DNA of 64,000 nucleotides from Blattamonas nauphoetae (taxonomy: Eukaryota; Preaxostyla; Oxymonadida). The translations under genes and the position numbers were made by a program. Below, one piece after another: positions 10,911-20,442 of the stretch (positions are counted from its first letter, which is position 1; each line of letters begins with the position of its first letter). The notes beneath the pieces were generated by a model that searched no databases, was not told the origin of the DNA, and worked only from the letters and a program-made list of their open reading frames with translations. The DNA lies in contig JARBJD010000298.1 in the NCBI GenBank assembly GCA_033064195.1, forward strand, positions 27,357-91,356. The letters are read 5' to 3'.

Positions 10911-11285
10911 TTGTCTCGGAAAAAGTTAGCCCAAAAATGATCGTACGTGGACTTTTCAAAAATGAAATCCAAAATAAAAATCCCAATTACCCAGTGACAC
11001 ATTGACATTTCCTGATCGGAGAATTAGCACGATATCCTCGAGCCACTGGGGTGTCACTGGGTGCTGTCACTGGGTTATCGGATTGAGTATTGTGAATGAA
11101 AGAGTGCACCATTGACGAAGTCATTAATGAACTTCAGAATCCTTGGATTTATCAAAAATAAAGAAAAAAAGAGACTGAGATTATTGTTGAATTGTAAATA
11201 ATCACTAATGTCTGAGACACTTGTGAAGTTGTATTTTTGATTGAACTTTATTTGAATTTTAATCTCCATTAAAGAACACACTGAA

Positions 11286-12154
11286 ATGAGTCGACAAAAA
11301 TACAATTCACAAATGATTGAGAAAATGATTGATCATAATCTATCGACGATCACTGAGAATGCAGCAGTGATTGACTCACTACAGACAGAAGTAGAAACGA
11401 ATCAGAAGGAAGTCGATACACTCAAGAAGACAACAGAAGAACATAAGACAGCGATATCTTCAATTCAGAAAGTGGTGAGCACAAATGGATCAATCAGTTG
11501 TTCAGCTGGTATTGCTACACCAACAATTGGAGGATTGATCAATGTGAATGGAGCGAATTGGAACATATCAGAGGGATCCCTTCCGAAGTATCCTGGAACA
11601 TATCCGGCATCGACATTTTCTTCTGGAATTTCTATTTCACAATCACTTGCAGAAACTTCAGGAATTCAGTTCAATGGTGATGGTATCATTATGTGGTCTC
11701 CATGTGACAGACCAGCAATCTATTACTACGATGAGGACACAGGTTCAGGAGTGTTTTCAATATCCACAACAGGAAGTTTTTCTCAACTGTCAGATAGAAG
11801 AGTGAAAAGAAATATTGAACCATATCCAAATGTTCTTGAGCAACTGAATAAAGTCGGAAATTGTGCAGTACCAATTCAACACATTCGACTCGAAGATCAA
11901 CAAAGTGACAAAACAAATCGAGAATGAAACTAATGAAGAACACTTGAAGAACTGCAAAGAGAAATGTGAATGCTTGAAGAAGGAAAGTGAGAAGAAGCAC
12001 ATTGGTGTGATTGCTCCAAGAAATCCAAGAAATCTTGAACAGATCTGAATGATTCCTATCAAGACACTCCTGATTGTTGAGAAGCAGAACTATCAAAGCC
12101 ATTCAGAAGTCGGACAACAACAGACACTCATAAATGAACTTCATTCCAACATGA
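11286..12154 (+). pseudogene. Fibre-like protein with S74 chaperone domain (B copy)
   Basis: This is a probable receptor-binding fibre or spike. It has an N-terminal coiled coil (roughly residues 10-60), a Gly/Ser/Thr-rich shaft and a C-terminal peptidase-S74 intramolecular-chaperone domain starting at SDRRVKRNI. S74 domains trimerise phage tail fibres and then cut themselves off. The homologue in E2 (60037-60960) is whole and shows the domain complete. This copy has about one break. It is the first gene inside the left arm, points inward, and its end converges on the minus-strand gene at 12140-12546. Confidence 0.82.
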
Positions 12155-12546
12155 GATCAACCAGAAATTCATAATACTCTTTGATTATTTTTCCATTGAT
12201 TGTCTCGTTGTTTCCATCTCGATTGATTCACCAGAACTGTCTTTGAACCAGATCTTCACAATTGATTGTCGAGTAGTTAATTCCCACTTCTTTCGCTTCG
12301 CAATCTGTTCATTGCAGAAAGCAACAAACGAGTCATTGAATGCATCAGTCTGGATCCAATCACCATGGATTGTGATGTGCTGAGGAATGTCTTTGAAATG
12401 ACAGTTGTTGAACCGTTTATCTCTTCTCTCACATGAATAAGTTTACAGTCGAGAAAGTGAATGTATTTTTGATTTCTGGAATTGGTAAAATCAGGAGGCA
12501 ATTGAGTAGTGTGAGAGTTCTGAATTGAGAAGTATCGTTTGACCAT
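12140..12546 (-). pseudogene. Unknown conserved virion-cluster gene (MVKRYF family), B copy
   Basis: A small gene of roughly 135 codons starts MVKRYF and lies between the second capsid gene and the fibre, in the same place as in E2. I recognise no domain. It is hydrophilic, with aromatic residues and a D/E-rich end, and could be a small virion protein. The start is backed by the AT-rich motif (TTTTATTTTTGTAG on the minus strand) just upstream. Its 3' end overlaps the fibre gene end by a few bases. The copy appears to have about one break. Confidence 0.6.
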
Positions 12547-12585
12547 TCTTGTTTTCTACAAAAATAAAATATCATATTTGTTCTT

Positions 12586-14270
12586 TCAATACCCTCTCTT
12601 CACTTCTTCATACGCTTCCTTGGAGTCGACGATCAATGACATATCGCACTCGTGGTTTTCCATTCTCAATCCAGAACAGCCAGTATGTCGCTTGATGTAG
12701 TGCTAGAATTGGTGGAGGAGGACCTTCCGGAGTTGATGTGAAATATGGATCCGAGTTCACCTTGATTGATTGGTGTTCCTCTGAAGACAATATTAACTGA
12801 TTCTGCTGTTGAAATCCCTTCTTCTCCACCAGCAATTTCACTTCGATCTGTTGGAACCATGAATGTGAAACAAGTCGCATCCGTGACTGGTCTTGTTCTC
12901 TTGTAGTCAGCTCCTCTGTCGTGAAATACTCGAGTTGAACAAATGGAATTCTCAAACTCTTCCGTGGCAGAACAACCAATGAAGTCACCATTCACCATCA
13001 TCATTTGATAGAACTCAGGTGATATCGTTGACATTGGGAAATTGGGAAAGTTGGATCCAAGCATTTCAAAGTGACCAACATATTGAGGATTTCTGAAGAC
13101 TGTACATTCATTTGGTCTTTCAGGGAATAAGCACATTAGATTCATGAGATTGTTGAGTTTGATACTAATGTTTGATCTCACTCCCATAGCATTCGCTTTT
13201 GATTGAAATGATTGTGTGTCAATTCTTTCTGCTTTCAGAACATCAAGAGTCTTTGAATATGTGTTGAAGAGAGATTGCTTTGTTGCATCAGTCATTTGAT
13301 ATCCATAGCAAATCGAAGTGACTTTATCAACTGATGAAGAAAGAACAGTGGAAGTGGTTGGCGATGTAGCGATATATTTCACAGTACCTGATGATGCCGG
13401 TTGAAAATACTGAATTCGTTGAACTGGATTCCCGATTTGTGTAAACTCTTGAGTCAGTGTCGAGAAGTCTCCATCGTACATTAATTCTGTTTGGGATTGA
13501 GTTGACAGAGTTGATATCGATTTACTTGGATTTTGATCGATACTGTTTTCAAGTGTTTTCATTACGATTGTGGAAACTCGAATAGGACAATACACAAGTG
13601 AATCAGTTGTTAAATGAAATCTCAATCGGAGATTGCCAAAGATGGAATTTGGATACTGATCGAAAGTACTTAATGGTAGGAGATTCACAAATGGAATGAC
13701 CAATGGAATTGTAAATGTGATGTTTGAAGAGGCAGCATCGACTGGACAATGATAGTATCCACATACGCTTGGATCCATTCTCTGAACATTTTCCCAAAGA
13801 CTGTAGCAATGCTTCATGTTATTTTTCTCTTCATGGGATTTGAAAGTGTGGTATAGAAATGATTCGTGGATGTGATTGTTCTGAAGTGTATTGTCAATGA
13901 TGTTACCTTGACTGTCGACGAGTCTCATGTCTCGAATTGCATCTGATGATGATTTAAATCCGTAGAACATACCATTCATTCCAACATATTGCGCAGATGC
14001 ACTCGTTGGTTTCGAATATGGAACGGTAACTGTGAGATCGATACGCAAATGACTCTTCGCAAACTCTGTCACATCATGACCATCATAGCACAATGGAACT
14101 TCAATTTCATCTCCAATTCTGCATGGCATGGGAGGATTAGTTGGATGCACTTCTTGGATGGAATAAATGTGTGGCTCTGAATCCCATTGTTTCGGAAGAT
14201 ATGATTGCACTTCAATTTGCTCAATTAATGTCGATGTTGGTTTTGATTGATTAGATCTGAAACTTCTCAT
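12586..14270 (-). pseudogene. Major capsid-like protein 2 (B copy)
   Basis: This is a double-jelly-roll-type capsid protein candidate of about 560 codons. Core features are PLCYDGHDVTEF near residue 65, an SSSDAIRDMRLVD strand-loop segment near 110, the HC-x(4)-W segment near 160, and IPLVIPFVNLLPLS with FGNLRLRFHL near 195-225, typical of beta-sandwich capsid strands. It ends in a Pro-rich PPPPILA segment and a conserved tail. It is clearly related along its length to the neighbouring gene at 14320-16193, so the element carries two capsid paralogues. The copy is nearly whole, with about one break. The gene starts after the AT-rich motif and belongs to the minus-strand virion block 12586-18562. 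Assignment to the DJR family is by pattern, not by search. Confidence 0.72.
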
Positions 14271-14319
14271 TTATAGAAAAATAAAACATACAATATACAA
14301 TATTTTTTTTTGTACTTTT

Positions 14320-16193
14320 TCAATGTGGTAAAATGCCAAGCTCCTTGTGCAACGCCTTCAGTGTGTGATTTTGATTGTACTCAACTTTTGGTTCACCATT
14401 GCTGTATCGAAATACCCACCACGTTGTTGCAGTTGTTGCGAAAATAGGCACTGGAGGATGTGTAAATGTTGTCATCATACCATCTCTTTCAGGAATTTTT
14501 GACTTGGATCAAGAACATTATAGTACGTGTCAATACTCCTTGATAAATTGGCTGAGATCTCAAAGTGACTGGAACATTCTGACCTCTGGAACTGATCGAA
14601 TCATTACAGTTTGTTGGGCAACCACTTCTCTGGGTTGAGAAGCATAAAAGAAAATCAGAATTGTCATGAATTGGTCGTACTCTTGTCATTGTCTCATTTG
14701 GGATAATTCCTGATCACCAGTGAGTTTCTCTTCAACGAGAGAATCTGTAAGTGATCGCTCCAAATCATCAGGAACAGCTAGGTACGAATCAAGATTGAGA
14801 GTTGACAAAGCAAATTGATAGAAACGAGCTCCAATAGTTGTTGTTGGTTGTTCTGGATAGTATTTGTTGAGGAGATTCACTTGGATATTCTTCTGCATTG
14901 GATTGTGGAAACATGTGACTTCATTATCGTAGTGACGAAACAGTAACATAATATCCTTTGCATTAACGAGAACCATTTGCTGAGTACAATCAATTCCTGA
15001 TGGAGTCGGTGTCTTCTGAAATGGATAGAATGAGATCTTTTCAGCTGGAATTGTTCCAGGACGATCCTGATACATTTTCTTCAGATTCTCTTTCGCAATT
15101 TCCTTCATTTTGTATCCAGAACTCATGCAATACACATCATCAATGCGATAATCCATAATGTTGAGAGAAATGTATTGTTCTTCAGACCAAGGTTCCGATG
15201 TAATACCAGCGGAATTAAAGTAGATGTCTTGAGTTACAGTTGATTTTAAATGATTGACCGATTTGAACGAAGTTCTTTGTGCATGAGGCGACGAGACTAG
15301 GAATGAAGTTTGGACGATCAGAATGACAATAGACAATTGAACTTCGGATGGATGGTGCTGTGCTGTTCCACTAACGATTTCGAGAGTGTATTCTTGAAAG
15401 TCAGTTCAGGATTAACAGGACAACAAACGAATGCATCTTCATTGATGTGCACACTCAATTTCAGATCTCCAAAGAGACATCGAGGATAGTCGGTCATTCC
15501 TGAGAAAATGAGAAGATCTTCAAGGTTAATTGACACACGAATTGGTACATCAATAGTGTCTTTGAATACACCAGTTCCAGATGTTGTTGTGAAGTCTGAT
15601 AAAGGAATATAAACACCAGCAACCGATTCATCATGATTCCATGCATTCTGCCAAGGTGTGTGACAATGTTTTCGATTCTCTAATTGACTCTTTGGTTTTA
15701 TCATGTTGTATATGTGAGACTCCATCGATACATCATTGTTTGTTGTGCTGATGATTCTCTGATTGTTGTGAAGAACAGTAAGGTCACGAAAGATTGATGC
15801 CGAATGTTTGAGTCCAACGAAGATGAATATCCTTTCATTCATATACGATCCAATATTTCCAGCAGTTGTCTTCCAATTGTTGACTTTCAATGTTGCTGTC
15901 ATGGTGAACGTAATGAATGAATCATCGATTTGACAAATGTCCTGATTCCCAGTCAGTGGGATGATTATTTCCTGTCCTTTATAGAATCGTGAATTCTCTG
16001 ATGGTTTCAATTCCTGAATAGAAGTATTGTGAGCTCCATCGTTCAGAAGGTAATTGATGTGATGCTCGGACATGAGTTGCTGTTGTATTTGACCAATATC
16101 ATCTCTTGTATACTTGATTGATCCAGTGGTGTTTCCAGTCAATGATGATGCTCCAGTTCTTTTGTTTGTCAGATGTGTTATATGCGAGTTCAT
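14320..16193 (-). pseudogene. Major capsid-like protein 1 (B copy)
   Basis: This is the first of the two paralogous capsid proteins, about 620 codons. It shares with capsid-like protein 2 the order: a GQEIIIPL strand, an SASIFRDLTVLHN segment, the KHCHTPWQNAW segment, VRVSINLEDLLIFSG, FGDLKLSVHI, and a C-terminal PPAPILA...YW-type tail. The starting ATG at 16193 follows an AAAAATAAAAAATC motif on the plus strand. The copy has about one or two breaks. The matching gene in E2 is 53040-54878. Both paralogues could form the virion shell, or one could be a hexon and the other a specialised vertex or minor protein; the sequence alone does not decide. Confidence 0.72.
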
Positions 16194-16233
16194 TTATTCA
16201 AAAATAAAAAATCAAATAATGTTTTATGTACAG

Positions 16234-16533
16234 TTACTTTTTCTTTTTTGGTTTCTTCGCTTTCGGTTTCAGCTTTTCTTCCAGTTTCTGTATTTCTCCT
16301 CTGAGTTTGTTCGCTACTGCAGTGTTTCCTTCATTGATCGCTTGCTCATATTGTGCCATCTTTTCTGCATGGATTTGCTGATCCGATTTCACATCTGGAA
16401 TCATCTCAACTCCTGTCTGAGCGACCTTAGAAATCAATGGTCCAACAAAGGGTATTAGATTCAGAAATGGAGCTCCAACTCTGAGTATATTTTTGCCAAC
16501 TGCTGCTAATTTTGATAACCAACCTGGTGCCAT
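16234..16533 (-). CDS. Small MAPG protein with hydrophobic N-terminal half and basic tail
   Basis: The 99-residue protein starts MAPGWLSKLAAVGKNI. A hydrophobic/amphipathic segment follows (about residues 18-45, rich in Leu, Ile, Val, Pro and Gly), then a charged helix, and it ends in a run of Lys with Pro/Ala. The E2 copy (52708-53010) is almost identical. The layout recalls membrane-active minor capsid proteins such as adenovirus protein VI, but that is analogy only. It is next to the 98-residue gene with the same MAPG-x(3)-KL start, in the virion block. The start follows ATTTTTATTTTTCAT on the minus strand. Confidence 0.8.
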   Translation of the reverse strand: MAPGWLSKLAAVGKNILRVGAPFLNLIPFVGPLISKVAQTGVEMIPDVKSDQQIHAEKMAQYEQAINEGNTAVANKLRGEIQKLEEKLKPKAKKPKKKK

Positions 16534-16567
16534 TTATGAAAAATAAAAATATTGAATTACATCTTCA

Positions 16568-16864
16568 TTATTGTCGAAATTGTATCATTGGATTTTGGGA
16601 CTGACTAGCACTCCTTCCGAGATTCTGGTTGACTTCTGGACTATATTGCTGGTCAAATCCACGATTCATTGCCTTGCTTTGTTGATAAGTGTCCATCATC
16701 CCTCCTAAACCATTCAGTATTCCTCCAGCTGTTTGACCGAATTTACTGTTCGTCTGAGAGAGCAATCCACCACCGACTTGAAGTAATGTTGGAGCTAGAG
16801 GTTTGATGAATTGAAAGAACTGTTTTCCGATATTTTTGAGTTTGTTGAAACTTCCTGGTGCCAT
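16568..16864 (-). CDS. Small MAPG protein, Gly/Gln-rich
   Basis: This 98-residue protein starts MAPGSFNKLKNIGKQF. A Pro/Leu stretch and a glycine-rich segment (LQVGGGLL near 29, GGILNGLGGMM near 47) come next, then a Gln/Ser/Asn-rich tail. It shares the start pattern MAPG-x(3)-KL-x(3)-GK with its neighbour, so the two may be old duplicates that diverged. The E2 counterpart starts at 52348. It is likely a minor virion or cementing protein; function is unknown. It is flanked by AT-rich start motifs. Confidence 0.75.
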   Translation of the reverse strand: MAPGSFNKLKNIGKQFFQFIKPLAPTLLQVGGGLLSQTNSKFGQTAGGILNGLGGMMDTYQQSKAMNRGFDQQYSPEVNQNLGRSASQSQNPMIQFRQ

Positions 16865-16900
16865 TTATGTAAAAATAAAAAATACAATTCATTATTAATT
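16865..16900 (-). promoter_or_regulatory. AT-rich start motif before the 98-residue gene
   Basis: On the minus strand the spacer reads TTTTTTATTTTTACATAA directly before the ATG. The whole gap to the upstream gene is 36 bases, so any promoter must be this short motif. Confidence 0.55.
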
Positions 16901-17491
16901 TTATCTCGGAATTGCTTTGGTGTGAGAAATGCCATAATTGAGGATGGTATTGTAAGCTTCATTATAGGCAATACTCATATCCTTTCCACCAACGAGAATC
17001 TTGAAAATGGTTCGAAAGATCGGGAGTTTATTCATACATAAGCACTTATCAGATAAATCATCCAGTTCAATCACAACATCATTGATCCCAGTGAGTGTCG
17101 CAATCAGTGCACATAAATCACTTTGGTTCGTGATCAGTTTCTTCGATGGTTCAATGAGATTATTCAGTAGTTTCTTTTCACAAGCGAATGCATTCTTGTA
17201 TACTAAGAGTAATTGATCTTTGAATGCTGTAATATTCGATTCGTATTCACGAAGTGGAATTGTTCGACTTTGAATTGGCGCTGATGGATATGTTTCAAGT
17301 GGAGGATCATATGCACCTCGTTCGGTAGTTACCACAGGTTCAGAGCAAACACGATCCATCTCCATTTTCGATCCTCTATTATCTACTCCAGCTTTGCTTC
17401 GATCTTCAATGATAACATTGTTGGTGATTGATGTTGGTACTGAAGAAGAACTTGTGTGTTTTGTAAATTGACAACTGAGAATTGGCTGCAT
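16901..17491 (-). CDS. Conserved virion-block protein of unknown function (196 aa)
   Basis: I do not recognise the family. The N-terminal third is Ser/Thr-rich and probably disordered (MQPILSCQFTKHTSSSS). A central PPLETYPSAPI segment follows, and the C-terminal 100 residues look helical with a conserved NLIEPSKKLI stretch and ELDDLSDKCLC. The close copy in E2 starts at 51745. It sits in the minus-strand virion block between the small MAPG proteins and the 17534-18562 gene, so a structural or assembly role is likely. Confidence 0.75.
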   Translation of the reverse strand: MQPILSCQFTKHTSSSSVPTSITNNVIIEDRSKAGVDNRGSKMEMDRVCSEPVVTTERGAYDPPLETYPSAPIQSRTIPLREYESNITAFKDQLLLVYKNAFACEKKLLNNLIEPSKKLITNQSDLCALIATLTGINDVVIELDDLSDKCLCMNKLPIFRTIFKILVGGKDMSIAYNEAYNTILNYGISHTKAIPR

Positions 17492-17533
17492 TTTAGTAAA
17501 AATAAAAAAGTGATATATTCATTTTTGTTTTGA

Positions 17534-18562
17534 TCAACTGCTGAAATACATTACGTCAGTTTGACCTAGTGTAGCGCTCAAATTATGTTCATTCGGAAGT
17601 GTATCCAACACTCGAGGTCCTGTATAGTCAACTGGATTCCATGTTCGTGCGAATGCTGCCACCATATTTTCACCACTATGGAGTATTGTATACACAGGAG
17701 CAATAAGGCTTTCTGGAGTGATATTATTTCCCCTTAGTAAATCAAAACCAGCAGCTCTTGGATTGGGATATGAATTCAAGCGTTTAGTTACAATCTTCAT
17801 AAATGATTTCTTTTTCAGTAAACCATTCGGATCAGCAAAGAAGTTATAATCCCAAAAGTCGCTCAGAAATGGAATTAATATTCCTCGATTCATATGAGTC
17901 GCTAATCCTGAACGAATCTTTGCGAAATCACCAAGAGAATACACACCGATTGCTTGGTTTGGTTGACCAGTTGCTGTACTTGAACAACGAATTTTCAGGA
18001 ATTTCATAGCTTCATTCGCAATCCACAATGACACTTGATATGGACTAATTTCATCAGGTGGCAAATCAGGATTGTCATTCCATATTTTTGTCTTCTTAAA
18101 CTCCTTCCATTGTGCATCAATTCTCGGACGTTCAAGCATCTTAAATTGACTATACTTTTGTTGTTTTCGTTCTTGTTTTGTCGGATTTGCAGCTGTCCAA
18201 GCGTTTCGATACAAGCCTTCACGTCTCTTCGCAATCTTTCCACCATTCCAATATCATTCAATTCCATTCTTGTCAACCACTATCACATCGTCACTATAGC
18301 CATCTCCATCTCTGTCTTCAACAAGTACATTCCAACCACCATATCGTTTCGGATTTGACTCAATCATTGCTTGAGCACTTCGAGCAGAACGAAATGCATC
18401 TTCATATCTGAGATCATAATCCTGTTCTGTTAGTATGTTACTCGCTGCATGTCTGGCTAGTTTATCTTTGGTGCTTTGTTTGAAGGGATTGACGCCTTTC
18501 TTCCTTTTCGATTGTGTAGGATTTCTTTGTTGAATCTGTTGAAGTATTTTTTGATCGTTCAT
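17534..18562 (-). pseudogene. Virion-block protein with EDRDGDG segment (B copy)
   Basis: This is the upstream-most gene of the minus-strand virion block, about 340 codons. The N-terminal part has a basic segment, then NVLVEDRDGDGYSDDVIVVD near residue 80, a pattern of Asp-rich turns also present in the E2 copy as VMVYDNDTGDLIAVNG. The remaining part is helical with several Trp residues (for example PYQVSLWIANEAMKF). I cannot name it; a minor capsid or vertex-associated protein is reasonable from position. The copy has about one break. It diverges from the ATPase gene across a 34-base spacer. Confidence 0.65.
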
Positions 18563-18596
18563 TTAGTAAGAAATAAAATATTTAATTTGTAAATAA
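18563..18596. promoter_or_regulatory. 34-base divergent promoter spacer
   Basis: The virion block starts leftward at 18562 and the ATPase rightward at 18597. The 34 bases between contain AAATAAAATATTTAATTTGT, which carries an AT-rich start motif on each strand. It must hold both promoters. Confidence 0.55.
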
Positions 18597-19484
18597 ATGT
18601 TTCATCAAAAACAAATCACACCAAGAAGAAAACAAGGAAGCAACTTAACACAAAGGATGTCGTACAATTCATTCGATGATCTTTCAATTTCAGAATATGT
18701 CAATCAGAGACTGCAACAAGTGAAGACCACTAATGTCGGAAAAGAACTGCCAAGTGCTATTCATCATGAACTACTGTTCAATCGCAATAGTGTGAATGTG
18801 CTCATCGGAAATAGAGGAAGTGGTAAGACCTATAATGTCCTCAGAGAACTCCTGAAAGTCCAGGAAGTACCACTCCAAAATGAGAGATTTCACTTATTTG
18901 TGTACGTTACTGATAAGCACAATGATGGCACTTTTCTGCGATCCAAATCACTAATAAGGATTCCAATAGTGAAGGTCAAGTATAATGAGATTTTTGCATT
19001 CCTGGAGAATCTATCGACAGCTAAAGCAGCATACGAAGAAATCATTGACAATCACTGGGAAGAAACAGTGACAGATCAGTCTAGGAAATCAATTCTGAAA
19101 ACACTCCATCTTGATTCATTTCGAGAACGCAATCTTCAAACAATGATACTCCTCGATGACTGTAGAAGAATCCTCAGTGAGCGAAGAACAAAAGCGAATC
19201 CTTCAATTCTGATGGACTTATTACTGGAGAATCGTCAACCAAAATTCACATTCTTTCTTACCATTCATGAACTGTTCTCATTATCTCCAGATATGAAGTC
19301 AAACATTGATTCGTTGTGGATCTTTGGAGGCTTCAATAACGAGCGAATCAGAAGAGTTTTCAATCAACTGAATGCACCGATGGAATGCAAAGAGTTTTGG
19401 AGTACTTATAAACAATTAACGAAACAACAAGCAGCGATCTTTCGATACGGTCAATCCGTTCACATTGAATACCTCATGGTTTAA
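18597..19484 (+). CDS. Genome-packaging ATPase (A32/FtsK-HerA type), B copy
   Basis: This ATPase is expected to drive DNA into the preformed capsid. The 295-residue frame is whole. Walker A is GNRGSGKT at residues 71-78 and Walker B is MILLDDCRR near 181-190. A conserved LLLENRQPKFTFFLTIHELF segment near 205-225 carries the sensor-like polar residues, and WIFGGFNNERI follows. An internal Met at residue 30 (MSYNSF) is an alternative start that aligns better with the E2 copy. Homologues are 49804-50692 (E2) and the C-terminal remnant at 35097-35441 (C). Gene order beside it differs: here the small gene 19598-19930 follows on the same strand, while in C and E2 it converges on the ATPase. Confidence 0.9.
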   Translation: MFHQKQITPRRKQGSNLTQRMSYNSFDDLSISEYVNQRLQQVKTTNVGKELPSAIHHELLFNRNSVNVLIGNRGSGKTYNVLRELLKVQEVPLQNERFHLFVYVTDKHNDGTFLRSKSLIRIPIVKVKYNEIFAFLENLSTAKAAYEEIIDNHWEETVTDQSRKSILKTLHLDSFRERNLQTMILLDDCRRILSERRTKANPSILMDLLLENRQPKFTFFLTIHELFSLSPDMKSNIDSLWIFGGFNNERIRRVFNQLNAPMECKEFWSTYKQLTKQQAAIFRYGQSVHIEYLMV

Positions 19485-19597
19485 AACGATTCTGCTTTAT
19501 TCAAAATGGTTTAGATATTTTTAGAATGGTTTCAAATGATTCCAAATGCATTAGTGTTATTTTCATTATGATTTTACAATTTTTTAATTCATTCTAA

Positions 19598-19930
19598 ATG
19601 AGTCTAACAGTTTTTGAACCATTTGAACCAGAACAGATAAATTTAGATTCAATTGAAAGTTTTCAGCTGTATTTAAACAAGAATGGAGAGATTCTGAAAC
19701 GATACACAACGAATAAGCTAAACAAAATGATAAAGATTGATGGATATAGAATAACGAAAACCAAAGGAGTAATCGCACTTCGAAAGGACTATTATGGCGG
19801 TTCCTCAACGATGACTTACACTGATTCGCCACAAAAATATGATGAACTTATGTCAAGAATTACAGTGCTAGAAGACATTGTTAAACGTCTCGCTAATGCC
19901 ATTGAATCTAAGAATCAACGTTGGGGTTAA
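19598..19930 (+). CDS. Conserved small protein (MSSLKILEPF family), B copy
   Basis: The 110-residue protein has an N-terminal EPFEPEQ segment, a central conserved core with YTTNKLNKMIKIDGYRITK and IALRK, and a C-terminal heptad-like helix that may oligomerise. C (35412-35771) and E2 (49474-49833) carry relatives of 119 residues, so it belongs to the common gene set. No known domain is recognised; the basic core would suit nucleic-acid binding. Its 3' end overlaps the convergent 91-residue gene by 23 bases. Confidence 0.78.
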   Translation: MSLTVFEPFEPEQINLDSIESFQLYLNKNGEILKRYTTNKLNKMIKIDGYRITKTKGVIALRKDYYGGSSTMTYTDSPQKYDELMSRITVLEDIVKRLANAIESKNQRWG

Positions 19931-20183
19931 TTCTCAACGAATCCTGATCATCAATGGAATCATGCAATTGTCTCAAACAATGTGAAAGCAATTCATCATC
20001 CTTAATTATTTTTGTTGATACTAATTGTATTAATCGCTTTTGTACATCACTCAATTGTGAATCAAACTCTTGCTTCTTCAGTTGGTTTCGATAGTACCAT
20101 TCTCTTTTGCTCAGGCGAATTGCATTCTTTGCATCACTTTCTGATTGATAAAACTTTGGTCGTCCTTTCACTTTTGTTGACAT
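19908..20183 (-). CDS. Basic 91-residue protein with GRPK motif
   Basis: The N-terminus reads VKGRPKFYQSESDAKNAIRL followed by SKREWYYRNQLKK. The AT-hook-like GRPK and the K/R-E-x-YYR-N basic helix resemble short basic DNA-binding proteins of large DNA viruses and transposons; this is pattern resemblance only. I find no copy in A, C or E2, so it is specific to B. It diverges from the pPolB gene, with 259 bases between them, and converges with the 110-residue gene. Confidence 0.6.
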   Translation of the reverse strand: MSTKVKGRPKFYQSESDAKNAIRLSKREWYYRNQLKKQEFDSQLSDVQKRLIQLVSTKIIKDDELLSHCLRQLHDSIDDQDSLRINPNVDS

Positions 20184-20442
20184 CTTTTCTACGGAAATAA
20201 AAAATCAGATTTTAATTTGTGAATTCAATTTTTTATCCTGTAAGAAATATATCGAGAACTTATCAATAAAGCTCATTAATGAATTTGCTCAAAAACTGGG
20301 AGTTGATTGGGATTCATTACCGTTAAAACGACTGATTGAAACTGCTAATGATGCTCTAGTTCAGAATGGTTTCAGAGGAGATATAAACAACACAAATGAG
20401 ATTGAACAATTCATCAGAACATTTACGGTTCGGAATCCTTTG

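Larger units (their letters stand above)
8741..11232. repeat. Left inverted arm of B, non-coding block
   Basis: About 2.5 kb of non-coding DNA between the primase-helicase start and the fibre gene matches 30300-32091 in reverse complement, including a stretch near 9343-9525 that is almost identical in the two arms. It is packed with variants of CCCAnTGACA followed a few bases later by AnTGACA, in both orientations. It contains a 165-bp tandem array (8882-9311), inverted single copies of the same unit near 10418-10555 and 10928-11075, and a series of ~140-bp modules (9990-10910). I see no gene in it. A replication origin, packaging signal or promoter block are all possible. Confidence 0.85.
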
